The notes: generated by a model not told the origin, from the sequence alone. A stretch of 50,452 nucleotides of DNA from Eubacteriales bacterium (GCA_028705775.1 JAQWCW010000021.1:1-50452), one strand, 5' to 3'; counted from the first letter of the stretch, positions 30,806 to 39,416 are shown. Numbers and translations are program-made.

Positions 30806-31420
30806 TCATTCACCTTCCGCATACATTTCGCAGCCGGAGAACAGCAAAAACTGATTTTCGGCAACATCGACGGTGACTTCCGAATTCGTGAACATCAAAA
30901 AGCCGAGCGCCTGCGCCTGCGCGCCCCTCGGCGCGGAGTAAACGGTATACGCTCCGAGCGGGCCGGAAAGCCTCAAGGTAACCTTGCCCGCAGGAAAATG
31001 CTTCCCCGCCTCGTACATACCCTCGTAAAGCGGCGCGCCGGAGGATAAAGCGGGAATCTGCGCCTGCGCGTACGGAACGGCGTAAGCGTCCGTGATTGTG
31101 ATAATCTGCCCGTTTGAAAGGCTCACAATCTCAAAGGTGCGCAAAACGCTGTAAATATCGGCAAAACCGTCCGCCACAATAAGGTACGACGCGAGCGCGC
31201 CCTTGTTGAAAAGCGCGTACTCGCCCGCCGCGATATCGCTGCCGACAATGTATTCGCCCGCGGGAATCTCAGTTCTGCGGCTTCTCAGCTCCGCGTCAAT
31301 ATCATTCCTCAGCTGCAAAAGCTCCTCATCGCTCATCAAATCAAGGCTTACGCCCTCCGCGCCCGCACAGCCGACGCCGATTATAAATAAAGCCAGCAGC
31401 AGCCCGACAATTCGTTTCAT
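30806..31420 (-). CDS. Exported protein with AGEY repeats
   Basis: 204 residues. Residues 1-22 form a signal peptide (MKRIVGLLLALFIIGVGCAG); the GVGC site might be a weak lipobox. A short helix LMSDEELLQLRNDIDAELRSR is followed by small beta-repeats built on IPAGEYIVGSDIAAGEYALF and the later GMYEAGKHFPAGKVTLRL. This I/PAGxY pattern is common in uncharacterised Firmicute surface proteins; function unknown. ATG at 31420 follows GGGGTG. Confidence 0.7.
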   Translation of the reverse strand: MKRIVGLLLALFIIGVGCAGAEGVSLDLMSDEELLQLRNDIDAELRSRRTEIPAGEYIVGSDIAAGEYALFNKGALASYLIVADGFADIYSVLRTFEIVSLSNGQIITITDAYAVPYAQAQIPALSSGAPLYEGMYEAGKHFPAGKVTLRLSGPLGAYTVYSAPRGAQAQALGFLMFTNSEVTVDVAENQFLLFSGCEMYAEGE

Positions 31421-31553
31421 ATAAATCACACCCCGCATTGTCATCCGTCAAGGATATTCTACTTCATGCGCCCTCACTTTGTCAAAACCAATGCGCCGCG
31501 CTGTTTTTTCCCTGTGCTAATCGTTAAAGGATAGTCAATCCAAAGCCCGCTTA

Positions 31554-31562
31554 TGTTATACT
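31554..31562 (+). promoter_or_regulatory. Extended -10 promoter of icd
   Basis: TGTTATACT (TGn plus TATACT at 31557-31562), 35 bases before the ATG; the -35 region is weak. The SD is CAGGAGGA at 31583-31590. Confidence 0.6.
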
Positions 31563-31596
31563 TCTGCTATCACCGATAATTATCAGGAGGACAGTT

Positions 31597-32790
31597 ATGC
31601 CCAAGATTATCATGAAAACTCCGCTGGTGGAGATGGACGGCGACGAAATGACCCGCATTTTGTGGCAGATGATTAAGGATACTCTGCTTCTGCCGTATAT
31701 CGACCTCAAAACCGAGTACTACGATTTAGGGCTCAAGCACCGCGACGAAACGGACGACGACGTTACCGTCAAGAGTGCGGAGGCGACCAAGAAATACGGA
31801 GTAGCCGTAAAATGCGCGACGATTACGCCGAACGTTCAGCGCATGAGCGAGTACAGCCTCAAGGAAATGTGGAAAAGCCCGAACGGGACGATTCGCGCAA
31901 TCCTTGACGGAACTGTTTTCCGCGCGCCGATTCTGGTAAAGGGCGTTTCGCCCACCGTGCGCACATGGAAAAAGCCAATCACAATCGCCCGCCACGCCTA
32001 CGGCGACGTATACAAGAACACGGAAATGCTGATTCCCTCCGCGGGAAAGGCGGAGCTTGTTTTCACCGCCGAGGACGGAACAAAGACGACCAAGCTGATT
32101 CACGAGTTCAAGGGCCCCGGCGTAATTCAGGGAATGCACAACCTTGATTCGTCCATCGCCTCCTTTGCCCGCGCCTGCTTCTCCTTCGCTTTGGACAGCC
32201 GCCAGACGATATGGTTCGGCGCAAAGGATACCATTTCCAAAACCTACGACGGACGCTTCAAGGCAATTTTCGAGGAAATCTTTGAAAGCGAGTACAGGAG
32301 CGCGTTTGAAAAAGCCGGAATCGAATACAATTACACCCTGATTGACGACGCGGTTGCGCGCGTAATCCGCTCCGAGGGCGGCTTCATCTGGGCTTGCAAG
32401 AACTATGACGGCGACGTTATGAGCGACATGGTCGCAACGGCGTTCGGCTCGCTTTCCATGATGACGAGCGTACTCGTTTCCCCCGACGGAAAATATGAGT
32501 ACGAAGCGGCGCACGGAACAGTAACGCGCCACTACTACCGCTATCTCAAGGGCGAAAAGCCCGTCGCGAACCCGATGGCGACAATCTTCGCATGGACGGG
32601 CGCGCTCAAAAAGCGCGGCGAGCTTGACGGAATTCAGGAGCTTTCCGATTTCGCGGACAGGCTCGAAAAGGCTTGCATCGACACGATTGAAAGCGGCACA
32701 ATGACAAAGGATTTGGCGGCAATGTACGAGGGTGAAGCCAAAACCGTCGGAACGCAGGACTTCCTGGACGCAATAGCGTCAAGGCTGTAA
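31597..32790 (+). CDS. icd: NADP-dependent isocitrate dehydrogenase (homodimeric, type II)
   Basis: 397 residues. It oxidatively decarboxylates isocitrate to 2-oxoglutarate, producing NADPH. The N-terminal [18 protein letters not shown] and the conserved [19 protein letters not shown] (substrate-binding Ser/Asn/Arg, about 94-112) mark the eukaryote-like type II enzymes. Later [21 protein letters not shown] and [14 protein letters not shown] (NADP-binding, about 306-319) confirm it. It is monocistronic, with its own promoter and terminator; no citrate synthase or aconitase gene is adjacent. Likely supplies 2-oxoglutarate for glutamate synthesis. Confidence 0.95.
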   Translation: MPKIIMKTPLVEMDGDEMTRILWQMIKDTLLLPYIDLKTEYYDLGLKHRDETDDDVTVKSAEATKKYGVAVKCATITPNVQRMSEYSLKEMWKSPNGTIRAILDGTVFRAPILVKGVSPTVRTWKKPITIARHAYGDVYKNTEMLIPSAGKAELVFTAEDGTKTTKLIHEFKGPGVIQGMHNLDSSIASFARACFSFALDSRQTIWFGAKDTISKTYDGRFKAIFEEIFESEYRSAFEKAGIEYNYTLIDDAVARVIRSEGGFIWACKNYDGDVMSDMVATAFGSLSMMTSVLVSPDGKYEYEAAHGTVTRHYYRYLKGEKPVANPMATIFAWTGALKKRGELDGIQELSDFADRLEKACIDTIESGTMTKDLAAMYEGEAKTVGTQDFLDAIASRL

Positions 32791-32828
32791 ACCGGATAGC
32801 GCCGAATTATTGAGTATATAATCATAAT

Positions 32829-32864
32829 AAAAGCGGAGCTGCTCAGATAAGCGGCTCCGCTTTT
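32829..32864 (+). terminator. Terminator of icd
   Basis: AAAAGCGGAGC (32829-32839) pairs perfectly with GCTCCGCTTTT (32854-32864) around a 14-base loop; U-rich on one side, A-rich on the other. Confidence 0.85.
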
Positions 32865-32889
32865 GTGAGCGGCTTAATAATGAAAAAGA

Positions 32890-32919
32890 TTGACTACACC
32901 ACAGGCAAACTGCTATACT
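32890..32919 (+). promoter_or_regulatory. Promoter of the TM2-domain gene
   Basis: TTGACT (32890-32895), 18-base spacer, TATACT (32914-32919), then SD AAGGAG at 32928-32933. Confidence 0.75.
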
Positions 32920-32942
32920 ATGCCCGCAAGGAGATGATTTAC

Positions 32943-33353
32943 ATGACCTGCCCGAATTGCGGAGCGAATATTTATGACGATGTAAACCGCTGCCAATACT
33001 GCGGCTCATATATGCCGGTAAAGCAAAGCCAGATACCCCCTCAGCAGGTTGTTTACCAGCAGCCGCAGCAGCCGGTAGTCGTTCAGGTGGTTGCGCCTCA
33101 GGCGGCGCAGGACAACGCGGGGCATCCGTATGTGCAAAGGGTCGAGGCGTCCAGCAAGAGCAAGTGGGTTGCTTTTCTGCTCTGCCTTTTCCTCGGCTAC
33201 ATCGGCGCGCACAAGTTCTACGTCGGCAAGACCGGCGCCGGAATTCTCTACTTTTTCACCGTGGGCATTTTCGGAATCGGCTGGATTATAGATTTGCTCG
33301 TAATCCTCTCGGATGGCTTTACCGACAAATGGGGACGCAAGCTGTCGATGTAA
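32943..33353 (+). CDS. Zinc-ribbon and TM2-domain membrane protein
   Basis: 136 residues. An N-terminal zinc ribbon (CPNCGANIYDDVNRCQYCG, two CxxC pairs at residues 3-6 and 18-21) is joined by a Gln/Pro/Val-rich linker to a TM2 domain (about 75-130). The latter has KSKWVAFLLCLFLGYIGAHKFYVGKTGAGILYFF, the G-x-x-G-x-HxFY signature, and a second helix ending in DLLVILSDGF. Such proteins are common and uncharacterised. The ATG at 32943 is used because of the SD nine bases upstream. Confidence 0.9.
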   Translation: MTCPNCGANIYDDVNRCQYCGSYMPVKQSQIPPQQVVYQQPQQPVVVQVVAPQAAQDNAGHPYVQRVEASSKSKWVAFLLCLFLGYIGAHKFYVGKTGAGILYFFTVGIFGIGWIIDLLVILSDGFTDKWGRKLSM

Positions 33354-33399
33354 CCGCGCTGAAATTCATGGCTGCGCCTCCGTTGCCTTGGCATTATCA

Positions 33400-33440
33400 C
33401 GCCCCGCGTACAAGCTTGTACGCGGCGGCTTTTACTTTAT
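33400..33440 (+). terminator. Terminator of the TM2 gene
   Basis: CCGCGTACAAGCTTGTACGCGG is a perfect palindrome followed by CGGCTTTTACTTTAT. Its right arm also supplies the -35 (TTGTAC, 33416-33421) for a promoter with TATAAT at 33438-33443. Confidence 0.7.
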
Positions 33441-33443
33441 AAT
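33416..33443 (+). promoter_or_regulatory. Promoter of the methyltransferase remnant
   Basis: TTGTAC, 16-base spacer, perfect TATAAT, overlapping the preceding terminator stem. The remnant therefore still has transcription and translation signals. Confidence 0.55.
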
Positions 33444-33467
33444 AAACTCCCGAAAGAGGTGAATTCA

Positions 33468-33863
33468 ATGGAATTACGATTAATCTTCGATACGATTCCC
33501 GAGGAATTCGATTCGTTCCGCGGCAGATACTGCCCTGAGCTGTTTGAAAAGCTCTGGGAGAGAATTCAGGAGGTCTACGATAAGGAATTCCACCCGACGG
33601 AGGAATACACGCAGCACATAGACTACCACGCTGCCGACAAATACGGCTATGCGGATTTTCAGACGTACATATTCAAAAAAGAGCGCGTTTATACGGCGGA
33701 CGAATTCTGCGCGTTCACAGCAACGCACTGCACGCATTTAGCGCTGCCCGAGCCGTACCGCACCCGCTTTTTTGACGGAGTTAGGAAGGCAATCAACGAT
33801 TTCGGAGGGAAAATAACCTCATACGACTCCCATGTGCTGTACGCCGCAAAGAAGCCGGAGTAA
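33468..33863 (+). CDS. Class I methyltransferase remnant lacking its SAM-binding core
   Basis: 131 residues, about half the length of the family. The first 28 residues match the N-terminus of a widespread Clostridia SAM-dependent methyltransferase (LIFDTIPEEFDSFRGRYCPELF). The next residues (WERIQEVYDKEFHPTEEY onward to VLYAAKKPE) match its C-terminal cap (KERVYTADEFCAFTATHC, LPEPYRTRFFDGVRKAI). The intervening Rossmann core of about 120 residues, including the ExGxGxG motif, is missing, and the reading frame is kept. It cannot bind SAM as drawn. ATG with AGAGGTG six bases upstream. Comparison with the full-length family is from memory. Confidence 0.8.
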   Translation: MELRLIFDTIPEEFDSFRGRYCPELFEKLWERIQEVYDKEFHPTEEYTQHIDYHAADKYGYADFQTYIFKKERVYTADEFCAFTATHCTHLALPEPYRTRFFDGVRKAINDFGGKITSYDSHVLYAAKKPE

Positions 33864-33874
33864 GCGCGTCAGTT

Positions 33875-36070
33875 TCACTGCAGCGCGTCCGCAAGCGATT
33901 CAAACGTGATAGCGCCCATGAAATATCTCTCGATTGCGCTGATTTCGTCCATCTCAAAGCTGCCGACAACGCTCTCGGAAACGGCATGGCTTATGGCGAA
34001 GGAATAGCTTGCGATGTCGCTCGAAGATATCAGATATTGGCAAGCCTCACGGTTGTCAAGCACCCTCTCCATCGTCTTGCGGCGCTCGGCAAGCTCGCGC
34101 CTGTCGCGCGCAGAGGCGGTCGGAAGCTGCGCGTCAATATCGGCAATCGCATTTTCCGTTTCGGCAATATACTCGTCGTAATCGGGATTGAGAACCGGCT
34201 TTGCCGTATCGGGCGTCAGCCGCGTAAGCGAATCCTCGTCCATAGCGCTTAGGTATGCCTCGGCATACTCAAGCGCTTCTTTCATGTGCGCGGTGTTCGG
34301 GTTGATGAAAAGCAAATCAACGGTTACGGGGAACACAGGCTTCGCGCCGGTTGTAAGGGGCAGCGGAATATATTTGGTAGGCGAATAATAGCCGCCCGAA
34401 AACTCAAACGCGTCATAATCCGTCAAATCAAACAGCTCCAGCTTGCTCCAGTAATCCTCAAGCGCGCTCTGGCTCGCGCTTTCCTGATAAACCATTCCGG
34501 CGGCTGTAAGCGCGGTAAGGCAGTTTTTACCCTTCTCCATCAGCGAGCGGAAAGCGTCGCAATGAAAATCGGGCGCTTCTCCCGCCGCGGCGCAGCTGTA
34601 AATATAAGCCTCAACAACGCCAAGCATAAAGGTGGTTTTGTCATACACCTTCAGGGCGAAAACCTCCGGATGGTCGGGCGCACTTTCCTCGCACCATGCG
34701 GTTATGAAATCAAGCGCGTCCATGAGATTCGTCGGAATGTCGCTTTCCGAAAGTCCGACAAGCTCAAGCTCCTCGTCGGTATAGCGCAGACCGAACATTC
34801 CGCCGGAGGGATAAACCGAAACGGGCAAAGCGTAAGCCTTGCCGCCGTATGTGCCAAGTGAGCGTATAGGCTCCGCGCAGGAAAGAACAAAGTCGGAAAG
34901 GGATTCGCTGCCAAGCGGCTCAAGCGCGCCGGAGGCGAGAATGCCCGCCATGTCAGCGTCCGCGGTAATCAGATATACGTCCGCGTCCGCGCTTCCGTCC
35001 CTGATAGCCGCTATTGTTTCTTCAATGCCATACTGCTGCGGATATACGATAAGCTCGACAGCGTCGGTAAGCGCCGCCGCTTTGGTATGCGTGTCGCCGA
35101 AATTGAAGCTTGCCACGCGAAGGGTAGTGTTCATTTCCGCGTCCGGCAGAATGCTTCGGCAAAGAAGCCTCGTCCTTCCCGATACATAGTACCCGCCGCC
35201 GAATGCAGCGGCTGCCGTAGCCGCGTCGGGATACAATACGGTTACATAATTGACCGCGCGCGGGAATGAATCCCGCGAAAGCTCATAGATTGTGCTGTCG
35301 CAAAGGTAATACAGCTTTTCCCCGTCCATCGCAAAGGCGCTTACTTCAAAGCCGCTGAGCGTTGCAAACTGCTCGGACGCGCCGGTGCTTTCGTCATAAA
35401 GATAAGCGTAGGCGGTCGTCTGCCTGTCGCCCAAATCATAGTAGGAAACAATATCGCGGCAGACGAGCAGAAGCCGCCCGTCGGGATAGGGAAGCGCGCA
35501 ATACAGGTTCTCCATGCTGATGGGCGAAAGCTCCTGCCCCGTGCTGAGCTGCCAGCGGTGGGTTACAAAAACTCCGTAATCCTCCGTCTGCGTAGTTGCG
35601 TAAAGCAAATCCCCGCATACAAACGGCGCAAAAAGCGGCTCGGAATACAGAAAATATCCCTCGTCCCGATTGATGGACGTGGTATTCAATTCAATCAGCA
35701 TTTCCGAAGGCGCGCCGGAAATATCATAGCGGTACATTGCGCCGGTATTGGAATTCAAGCCGCAGAGCGCGCCGCGCCAAACGAAAATAACGTCCGGCTG
35801 CAGCTCGTCCGGCGAAAAATAATACACGGGCGTAATTTCCCCGTTGTCCGCAGAAACGACGTAAATGCCGTCAAAGGAGGCGCAGTACAGCTTCCCGTCA
35901 AGCACGGCAAGCGAGTTGGCGCAGAAAAAACCCTCGGCAATGTTGTCGGGCGCAATATCGCTGTCGGCAACTCCGGCAGGCAAAAGCGCAAAGCAAAGCA
36001 GCAGCGCAAGCGCCGCCGAAAAAACAGATTTAAGCGTTCTACTGTAAAAAAGCACGGAAGCAGATTTCAT
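33875..36070 (-). CDS. Secreted beta-propeller plus solute-binding-protein fusion
   Basis: 731 residues. Signal peptide about 1-32 (ALALLLCFALLPAGVAD); no lipobox. Residues 40-310 contain repeated strand patterns (LAVLDGKLYCASFDGIYVVSA, AFAMDGEKLYYLCDSTIYELS) of a propeller-like sensor or binding domain. From about 320 the sequence resembles a type 1 extracellular solute-binding protein (VYLITADADMAGILASGALEPL, YGGKAYALPVSVYPSGGMFGLRY, VTVDLLFINPNTAHMKEALEYAEAYL). So an SBP fold is fused behind a propeller. ATG at 36070 follows GAGGAG. No cognate permease is adjacent; ligand unknown. Confidence 0.75.
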   Translation of the reverse strand: MKSASVLFYSRTLKSVFSAALALLLCFALLPAGVADSDIAPDNIAEGFFCANSLAVLDGKLYCASFDGIYVVSADNGEITPVYYFSPDELQPDVIFVWRGALCGLNSNTGAMYRYDISGAPSEMLIELNTTSINRDEGYFLYSEPLFAPFVCGDLLYATTQTEDYGVFVTHRWQLSTGQELSPISMENLYCALPYPDGRLLLVCRDIVSYYDLGDRQTTAYAYLYDESTGASEQFATLSGFEVSAFAMDGEKLYYLCDSTIYELSRDSFPRAVNYVTVLYPDAATAAAAFGGGYYVSGRTRLLCRSILPDAEMNTTLRVASFNFGDTHTKAAALTDAVELIVYPQQYGIEETIAAIRDGSADADVYLITADADMAGILASGALEPLGSESLSDFVLSCAEPIRSLGTYGGKAYALPVSVYPSGGMFGLRYTDEELELVGLSESDIPTNLMDALDFITAWCEESAPDHPEVFALKVYDKTTFMLGVVEAYIYSCAAAGEAPDFHCDAFRSLMEKGKNCLTALTAAGMVYQESASQSALEDYWSKLELFDLTDYDAFEFSGGYYSPTKYIPLPLTTGAKPVFPVTVDLLFINPNTAHMKEALEYAEAYLSAMDEDSLTRLTPDTAKPVLNPDYDEYIAETENAIADIDAQLPTASARDRRELAERRKTMERVLDNREACQYLISSSDIASYSFAISHAVSESVVGSFEMDEISAIERYFMGAITFESLADALQ

Positions 36071-36114
36071 ATCATGACTCCTCATATCAAACGAAGCGGC
36101 AAAAGCTTGCCGGC

Positions 36115-36245
36115 ACGGCGGTCGCGTGGTTTGAGAATCAGCGGCTTGCCTGCCTTGCGCGGAGGTCGCGTAAGTTGAGAATCAGCGACTTGCCTGCCTT
36201 GCGCGGAGGTCGCGTAAGTTGAGAATCAGCGACTTGCCTGCCTCA
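36115..36245. repeat. 44-bp tandem repeat, about three copies
   Basis: GGTCGCGT recurs at exact 44-base steps (36120, 36164, 36208). The last two full units are nearly identical; the first differs at a few positions. It lies upstream of the propeller/SBP gene. Confidence 0.8.
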
Positions 36246-36344
36246 TACGGCAATTGCATGGATAGCTACGTTCTCACAGATAGAACGAACACGCAAGATA
36301 ATTTCATTCATCGCCCTGCAAACAAAAATCGAGCGATTTTCCCA

Positions 36345-36480
36345 AGCGTATGATAGGAAGGTTTAGCGCATGATAAGGCGGTCTTTATGCCACATGATAA
36401 GGCGGTTTGCAAGCCCGCTATAAAGCAGTTTAATGCCCTACGATAAGTCGGGTTTATGCCGCACGATAAGGCGGTTATGC
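36345..36480. repeat. Degenerate short tandem array (units of about 22-26 bp)
   Basis: About six units sharing a GATAAGGCGGTTT-like core preceded by GCAC or GCAT (cores near 36352, 36372, 36396, 36420, 36439, 36465). Spacing and sequence vary, consistent with an old decaying array. Confidence 0.55.
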
Positions 36481-36502
36481 AGCATGGCAGCGCAATAAAA
36501 TA

Positions 36503-36651
36503 AAGCCTCCCTTGTGTAAAGGGAGGTGGCACGGCACAGCCGTGACGGAAGGATTGTCGTTAGGTTTCTCGAAAGAAATAGTTTATTGAATTGAGCGTAA
36601 GCCCTTATTTCTCAAGAATTTTCGACAATCCCTCAGGCACTGCGCGCATAA
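36503..36651 (+). repeat. Repeat R1 copy f (truncated, joined to R2)
   Basis: Left end intact (AAGCCTCCCTTGTGTAAAGG, GGCACGGCACAGCCGTGACG). The right part stops after CCTCAGGCACTGCGCGCATAA where R2 copy b begins; the CTCCC hairpin end is missing. The R1-R2 junction sequence is nearly the same as in copy c. Confidence 0.7.
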
Positions 36652-36775
36652 GCTTGCTCAAAAATCGTCTATCGTGAGGTACAAGCGCAGACGGGGCAGG
36701 AGTTTACTCTATGGGTAAATGACTGCCTCGGCTGTCGCGTAGCCAACATAAGCGAGAGGCGGTTTTTCAGCAAGC
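36652..36775 (+). repeat. Repeat R2 copy b
   Basis: 124 bp, GCTTGCTCAAAAATCG ... TTTTTCAGCAAGC. Inner helix 36702-36707 with 36715-36720; outer helix GGGGCAG/CTGCCTC 36693-36699 with 36723-36729. A 40-bp duplicate of its right end follows directly (36776-36815). Confidence 0.7.
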
Positions 36776-36819
36776 AGGCAAAGCCAACACTGCGAGAGAT
36801 GATTTTTCAGCAAGCAGGA

Positions 36820-37542
36820 CTAGAGGACTTTGCGCAAGAAATCCTGCGTCCTCTGCTGCGTCGGGTTCTCGAACACCTCGCGCGGCTTGCCCTCCTCGAT
36901 GATAACGCCGTCGTCCATGAAAAGAAGGCGGTCACCGACTTCGCGGGCAAAGCCCATTTCATGGGTTACGACGACCATCGTCATTCCCTCGACGGCGAGC
37001 TGCTTCATAACGTCAAGCACTTCGCCGACCATTTCGGGGTCAAGGGCGCTCGTAGGCTCATCGAAAAGCATTACATCGGGGTTCATTGCAAGCGCGCGGA
37101 CAATCGCTATACGCTGCTGCTGACCGCCGGAAAGCTGCTTGGGATACGCCTTAGCCTTATCCCAAAGCCCGACGCGCTTGAGCAGCGCTTCTGCCTTGCT
37201 CTCCGCCTCATCCTTAGTCATGAGCCGCTGATTGAGCGGTGCAAGGGTAATATTCGCCATTACGCTCAGATGCGGGAACAGGTTGAACTGCTGGAACACC
37301 ATGCCCATTCTGCGGCGGATAACGTTGATATCGCATTTGGGGGAAGTGATTTCCGTTCCCTCAAAGAAGATTTGCCCGCCTGTCGGCTTTTCAAGCAGGT
37401 TAAGGCAGCGCAGGAAGGTCGATTTTCCGCTTCCGGAGGGCCCGATTATGACTACCTTTTCGCGCGGCGCGATATGCTGGTCGATGCCTTTCAAAACATC
37501 AAGCCCGCCGAAGCTCTTTTTAAGCCCTTTAACGGTTATCAC
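36820..37542 (-). CDS. Polar amino acid ABC transporter ATP-binding protein (GlnQ type)
   Basis: 240 residues. Walker [16 protein letters not shown] (about 34-48), Q-loop [12 protein letters not shown], signature [14 protein letters not shown] (about 137-150), Walker [16 protein letters not shown]-loop VVTHEMGFA. The length and [10 protein letters not shown] after Walker A place it in the glutamine/histidine/arginine family. It energises import through the permease whose stop overlaps its start by 14 bases. Its stop codon is five bases from a partial R2 end. Confidence 0.95.
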   Translation of the reverse strand: MITVKGLKKSFGGLDVLKGIDQHIAPREKVVIIGPSGSGKSTFLRCLNLLEKPTGGQIFFEGTEITSPKCDINVIRRRMGMVFQQFNLFPHLSVMANITLAPLNQRLMTKDEAESKAEALLKRVGLWDKAKAYPKQLSGGQQQRIAIVRALAMNPDVMLFDEPTSALDPEMVGEVLDVMKQLAVEGMTMVVVTHEMGFAREVGDRLLFMDDGVIIEEGKPREVFENPTQQRTQDFLRKVL

Positions 37543-38329
37543 CCTGACGCAGCCTCCTTTCGAGAATTCCGAGCAGCTTAGTGAGAATCGAAACGACTAT
37601 CAGGTAAAGCAAGCCGGAAATGATGTAAGGAGTAAAGGCTGAATAGGTTCTGCTTCGGATAAGGTCGCCCGCCTTGGTAAGCTCCGTAAGCGCGATATAA
37701 GCAAGAATCGAGGTTTCCTTTATGAGCGCTATAAACTCGTTGCACAGCGGCGGCAGCGAGGTTTTGAGCGCCTGCGGCAGAACAATCAGTCGCATCGTCT
37801 TGCTTTGGGAAAGCCCAAGCGAACGTCCTGCCTCCGTCTGCCCTTTATCAACGGACAATATACCGCCTCTGATAATTTCTGCCACATACGCGGCGCTGTT
37901 AAGCCCGCAGGCTATAACGCCGATTATGACCTTGTCGAGGTTGATATTGCCGAAAATTCCGAAATTAATGATAAGCACCTGCAAAAGCATAGGCGTGCCG
38001 CGGATGACTCCGATATACAGCCCCGCGAGCTTTGAAAACAGGTTTACGCCGAAAATCTTTACGTTGGAAAGGCGCATAAGCGCAAGCACTGTTCCGAGAA
38101 CCACGCCGAGCAGCGCCGCGAAAAACGACACCTCCAGCGTTATTCCAAGCCCGCGCAGGTAATTGAGCCAGCGGTCGTTTTGCAGAAAATTCTGATAGAT
38201 TTCCTTGTATATGTTTTCCCAGAAGCTGAGGTCGCCGGCGAAGGCTCGCTCCTGAATCGCAAGCCACCAACCATCGAACACATTGCCGGCAGAAGCGGCT
38301 TGCGCAAGCATTACAAGGCTGCCCGTCAT
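37529..38329 (-). CDS. Polar amino acid ABC transporter permease
   Basis: 266 residues, HisMQ/GlnP family. A hydrophobic N-terminal segment precedes an about 45-residue extracytoplasmic stretch; then come five helices with the EAA loop ([29 protein letters not shown], about 165-193) and the [12 protein letters not shown] motif of helix three. It probably forms a homodimer since only one permease gene is present. ATG has AGGGGTG upstream. It sits between the ATPase and the solute-binding lipoprotein genes. Confidence 0.93.
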   Translation of the reverse strand: MTGSLVMLAQAASAGNVFDGWWLAIQERAFAGDLSFWENIYKEIYQNFLQNDRWLNYLRGLGITLEVSFFAALLGVVLGTVLALMRLSNVKIFGVNLFSKLAGLYIGVIRGTPMLLQVLIINFGIFGNINLDKVIIGVIACGLNSAAYVAEIIRGGILSVDKGQTEAGRSLGLSQSKTMRLIVLPQALKTSLPPLCNEFIALIKETSILAYIALTELTKAGDLIRSRTYSAFTPYIISGLLYLIVVSILTKLLGILERRLRQGDNR

Positions 38330-38384
38330 GATGACACACCCCTAAAATTTATTTTACGAGGGCGGATGCACAAAAATCCGCAGA

Positions 38385-38415
38385 GGGCTGCAGCGCTTTA
38401 TATGCACTGCAGCCC
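38385..38415 (-). promoter_or_regulatory. Intercistronic hairpin between binding protein and permease genes
   Basis: GGGCTGCAG (38385-38393) pairs with CTGCAGCCC (38407-38415). It has no long T run directly after it on the minus strand, so it looks more like an mRNA-stabilising or partial-termination hairpin that keeps binding-protein mRNA more abundant. Confidence 0.55.
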
Positions 38416-38444
38416 TTTGCGCGCTTTTAATATGCAGCCGATTT

Positions 38445-39416
38445 TTACTCGGCTACGAGCTGATGCTTTACAAGCAGGGTATGGATGGTTCCGTTGTCCT
38501 TGAGGGTCTTAATCGCGTCGTTCAGCTTGGCAAGAAGCTCAGGCTGATTCTTGGCGATAACGATAGCATAATCCTCGTTTTCAAACTCCATCGGAAGCTG
38601 GGTGATTCCATCGTTGCCCATAGCGGTAATCGTGTTGATGCCAACCATCTCGTCGATGATGATGCAGTCAAGCTTGCCGCCCTTGAGGTCCATGAAAGCG
38701 TCGATAATCTTGGGATAGCTCATTACCTTGTCGGCGTCGGTCAGCTCCTCGGCAGCAAACATACCGGTGGTGCCGGTCTGTACGCCGATGCTCTTGCCCT
38801 TGAGGCTGTCCCTATCGGTGATGGTGGTGCCGGCAGGAACGAAGCAAGCCTGCTTGGTCTGATAGTAAGGCTCGGTGAAATCAATGTTCGCCTTGCGGTC
38901 CTCGCGGACGGTGAAGCCGGAAAGACCGATGTCAGCCTTGCCGCCCTGAACTCCGGCGATGATAGAGTCAAAGGTAATGTTCTCGTACTTCACTTCAACG
39001 CCCATCAGCTTGGCAATCTCGTTCATCATGTCGATATCAAAACCGGCATATGCATTGTTGTCGTCAATGTACTCAAAGGGCGGGAAGTCGCAGCTGCTGT
39101 AAACAAGAAGCGCAGCCTGTGCGGGAGCAGGCTCGGCAGTAGGCTCAGCAGTGGGTTCAGCGGTCGGCTCAGCGGTCGGCTCAGCAGTCGGCTCGGCAGT
39201 CGGCTCGGCGGTCGGCTCGGCCGTCGGCTCGGCGGTCGGCTCGGCCGTCGGCTCGGCGGTGGGTTCAGCCGTAGGCTCGGCAGTAGGCTCCTCGGTAGGA
39301 GCTTCGGTGATTTCCACGGTAGCCGTCGCCGTCGCGGCAGGGGCGGTAGTGCTCTGGCAGCCCACGAGCGCGAGCAGCAGAGCGGCGCACATCAGTGCGG
39401 CAATAATCTTCTTCAT
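38445..39416 (-). CDS. Amino acid ABC transporter substrate-binding lipoprotein with EPTA-repeat linker
   Basis: 323 residues. Lipoprotein signal with lipobox LVGC (Cys about residue 19), then a Thr/Pro linker with about 13 tandem EPTA units (about 45-97), then a type 2 periplasmic-binding fold: FPPFEYIDDNNAYAGFDIDMMNEIA (about 113-137), GLSGFTVREDRKANIDFTEPYY (Arg ligand for the alpha-carboxylate), and GKSIGVQTGTTG (about 205-216). It delivers a polar amino acid to the following permease. ATG 39416 is preferred; a TTG two codons earlier is possible. Confidence 0.93.
   Translation of the reverse strand: MKKIIAALMCAALLLALVGCQSTTAPAATATATVEITEAPTEEPTAEPTAEPTAEPTAEPTAEPTAEPTAEPTAEPTAEPTAEPTAEPTAEPTAEPAPAQAALLVYSSCDFPPFEYIDDNNAYAGFDIDMMNEIAKLMGVEVKYENITFDSIIAGVQGGKADIGLSGFTVREDRKANIDFTEPYYQTKQACFVPAGTTITDRDSLKGKSIGVQTGTTGMFAAEELTDADKVMSYPKIIDAFMDLKGGKLDCIIIDEMVGINTITAMGNDGITQLPMEFENEDYAIVIAKNQPELLAKLNDAIKTLKDNGTIHTLLVKHQLVAE
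39130..39285. repeat. 12-bp coding minisatellite (EPTA repeats)
   Basis: Thirteen consecutive 12-base units of the form GGCTCRGCRGTC on the plus strand, with synonymous third-position changes. They encode the EPTA linker of the binding protein. Copy number is likely to vary between strains. Confidence 0.9.

Larger units (their letters stand above)
36071..36819. other. Intergenic repeat cluster 3
   Basis: 749 bases without a gene between two minus-strand genes. It holds a 44-bp tandem repeat (36115-36245), a degenerate array of about 24-bp units (36345-36480), R1 copy f joined to R2 copy b, and a second partial R2 end (about 36776-36815) that stops five bases from the amino-acid ABC ATPase stop codon. 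No clear promoter for the propeller/SBP gene was found. Confidence 0.65.

Noticed and set aside
36308-36532. Minus-strand 74-residue ORF with repeated TALSCGIK
   Set aside because: It is the chance translation of the degenerate 24-bp array and crosses into R1; no SD.
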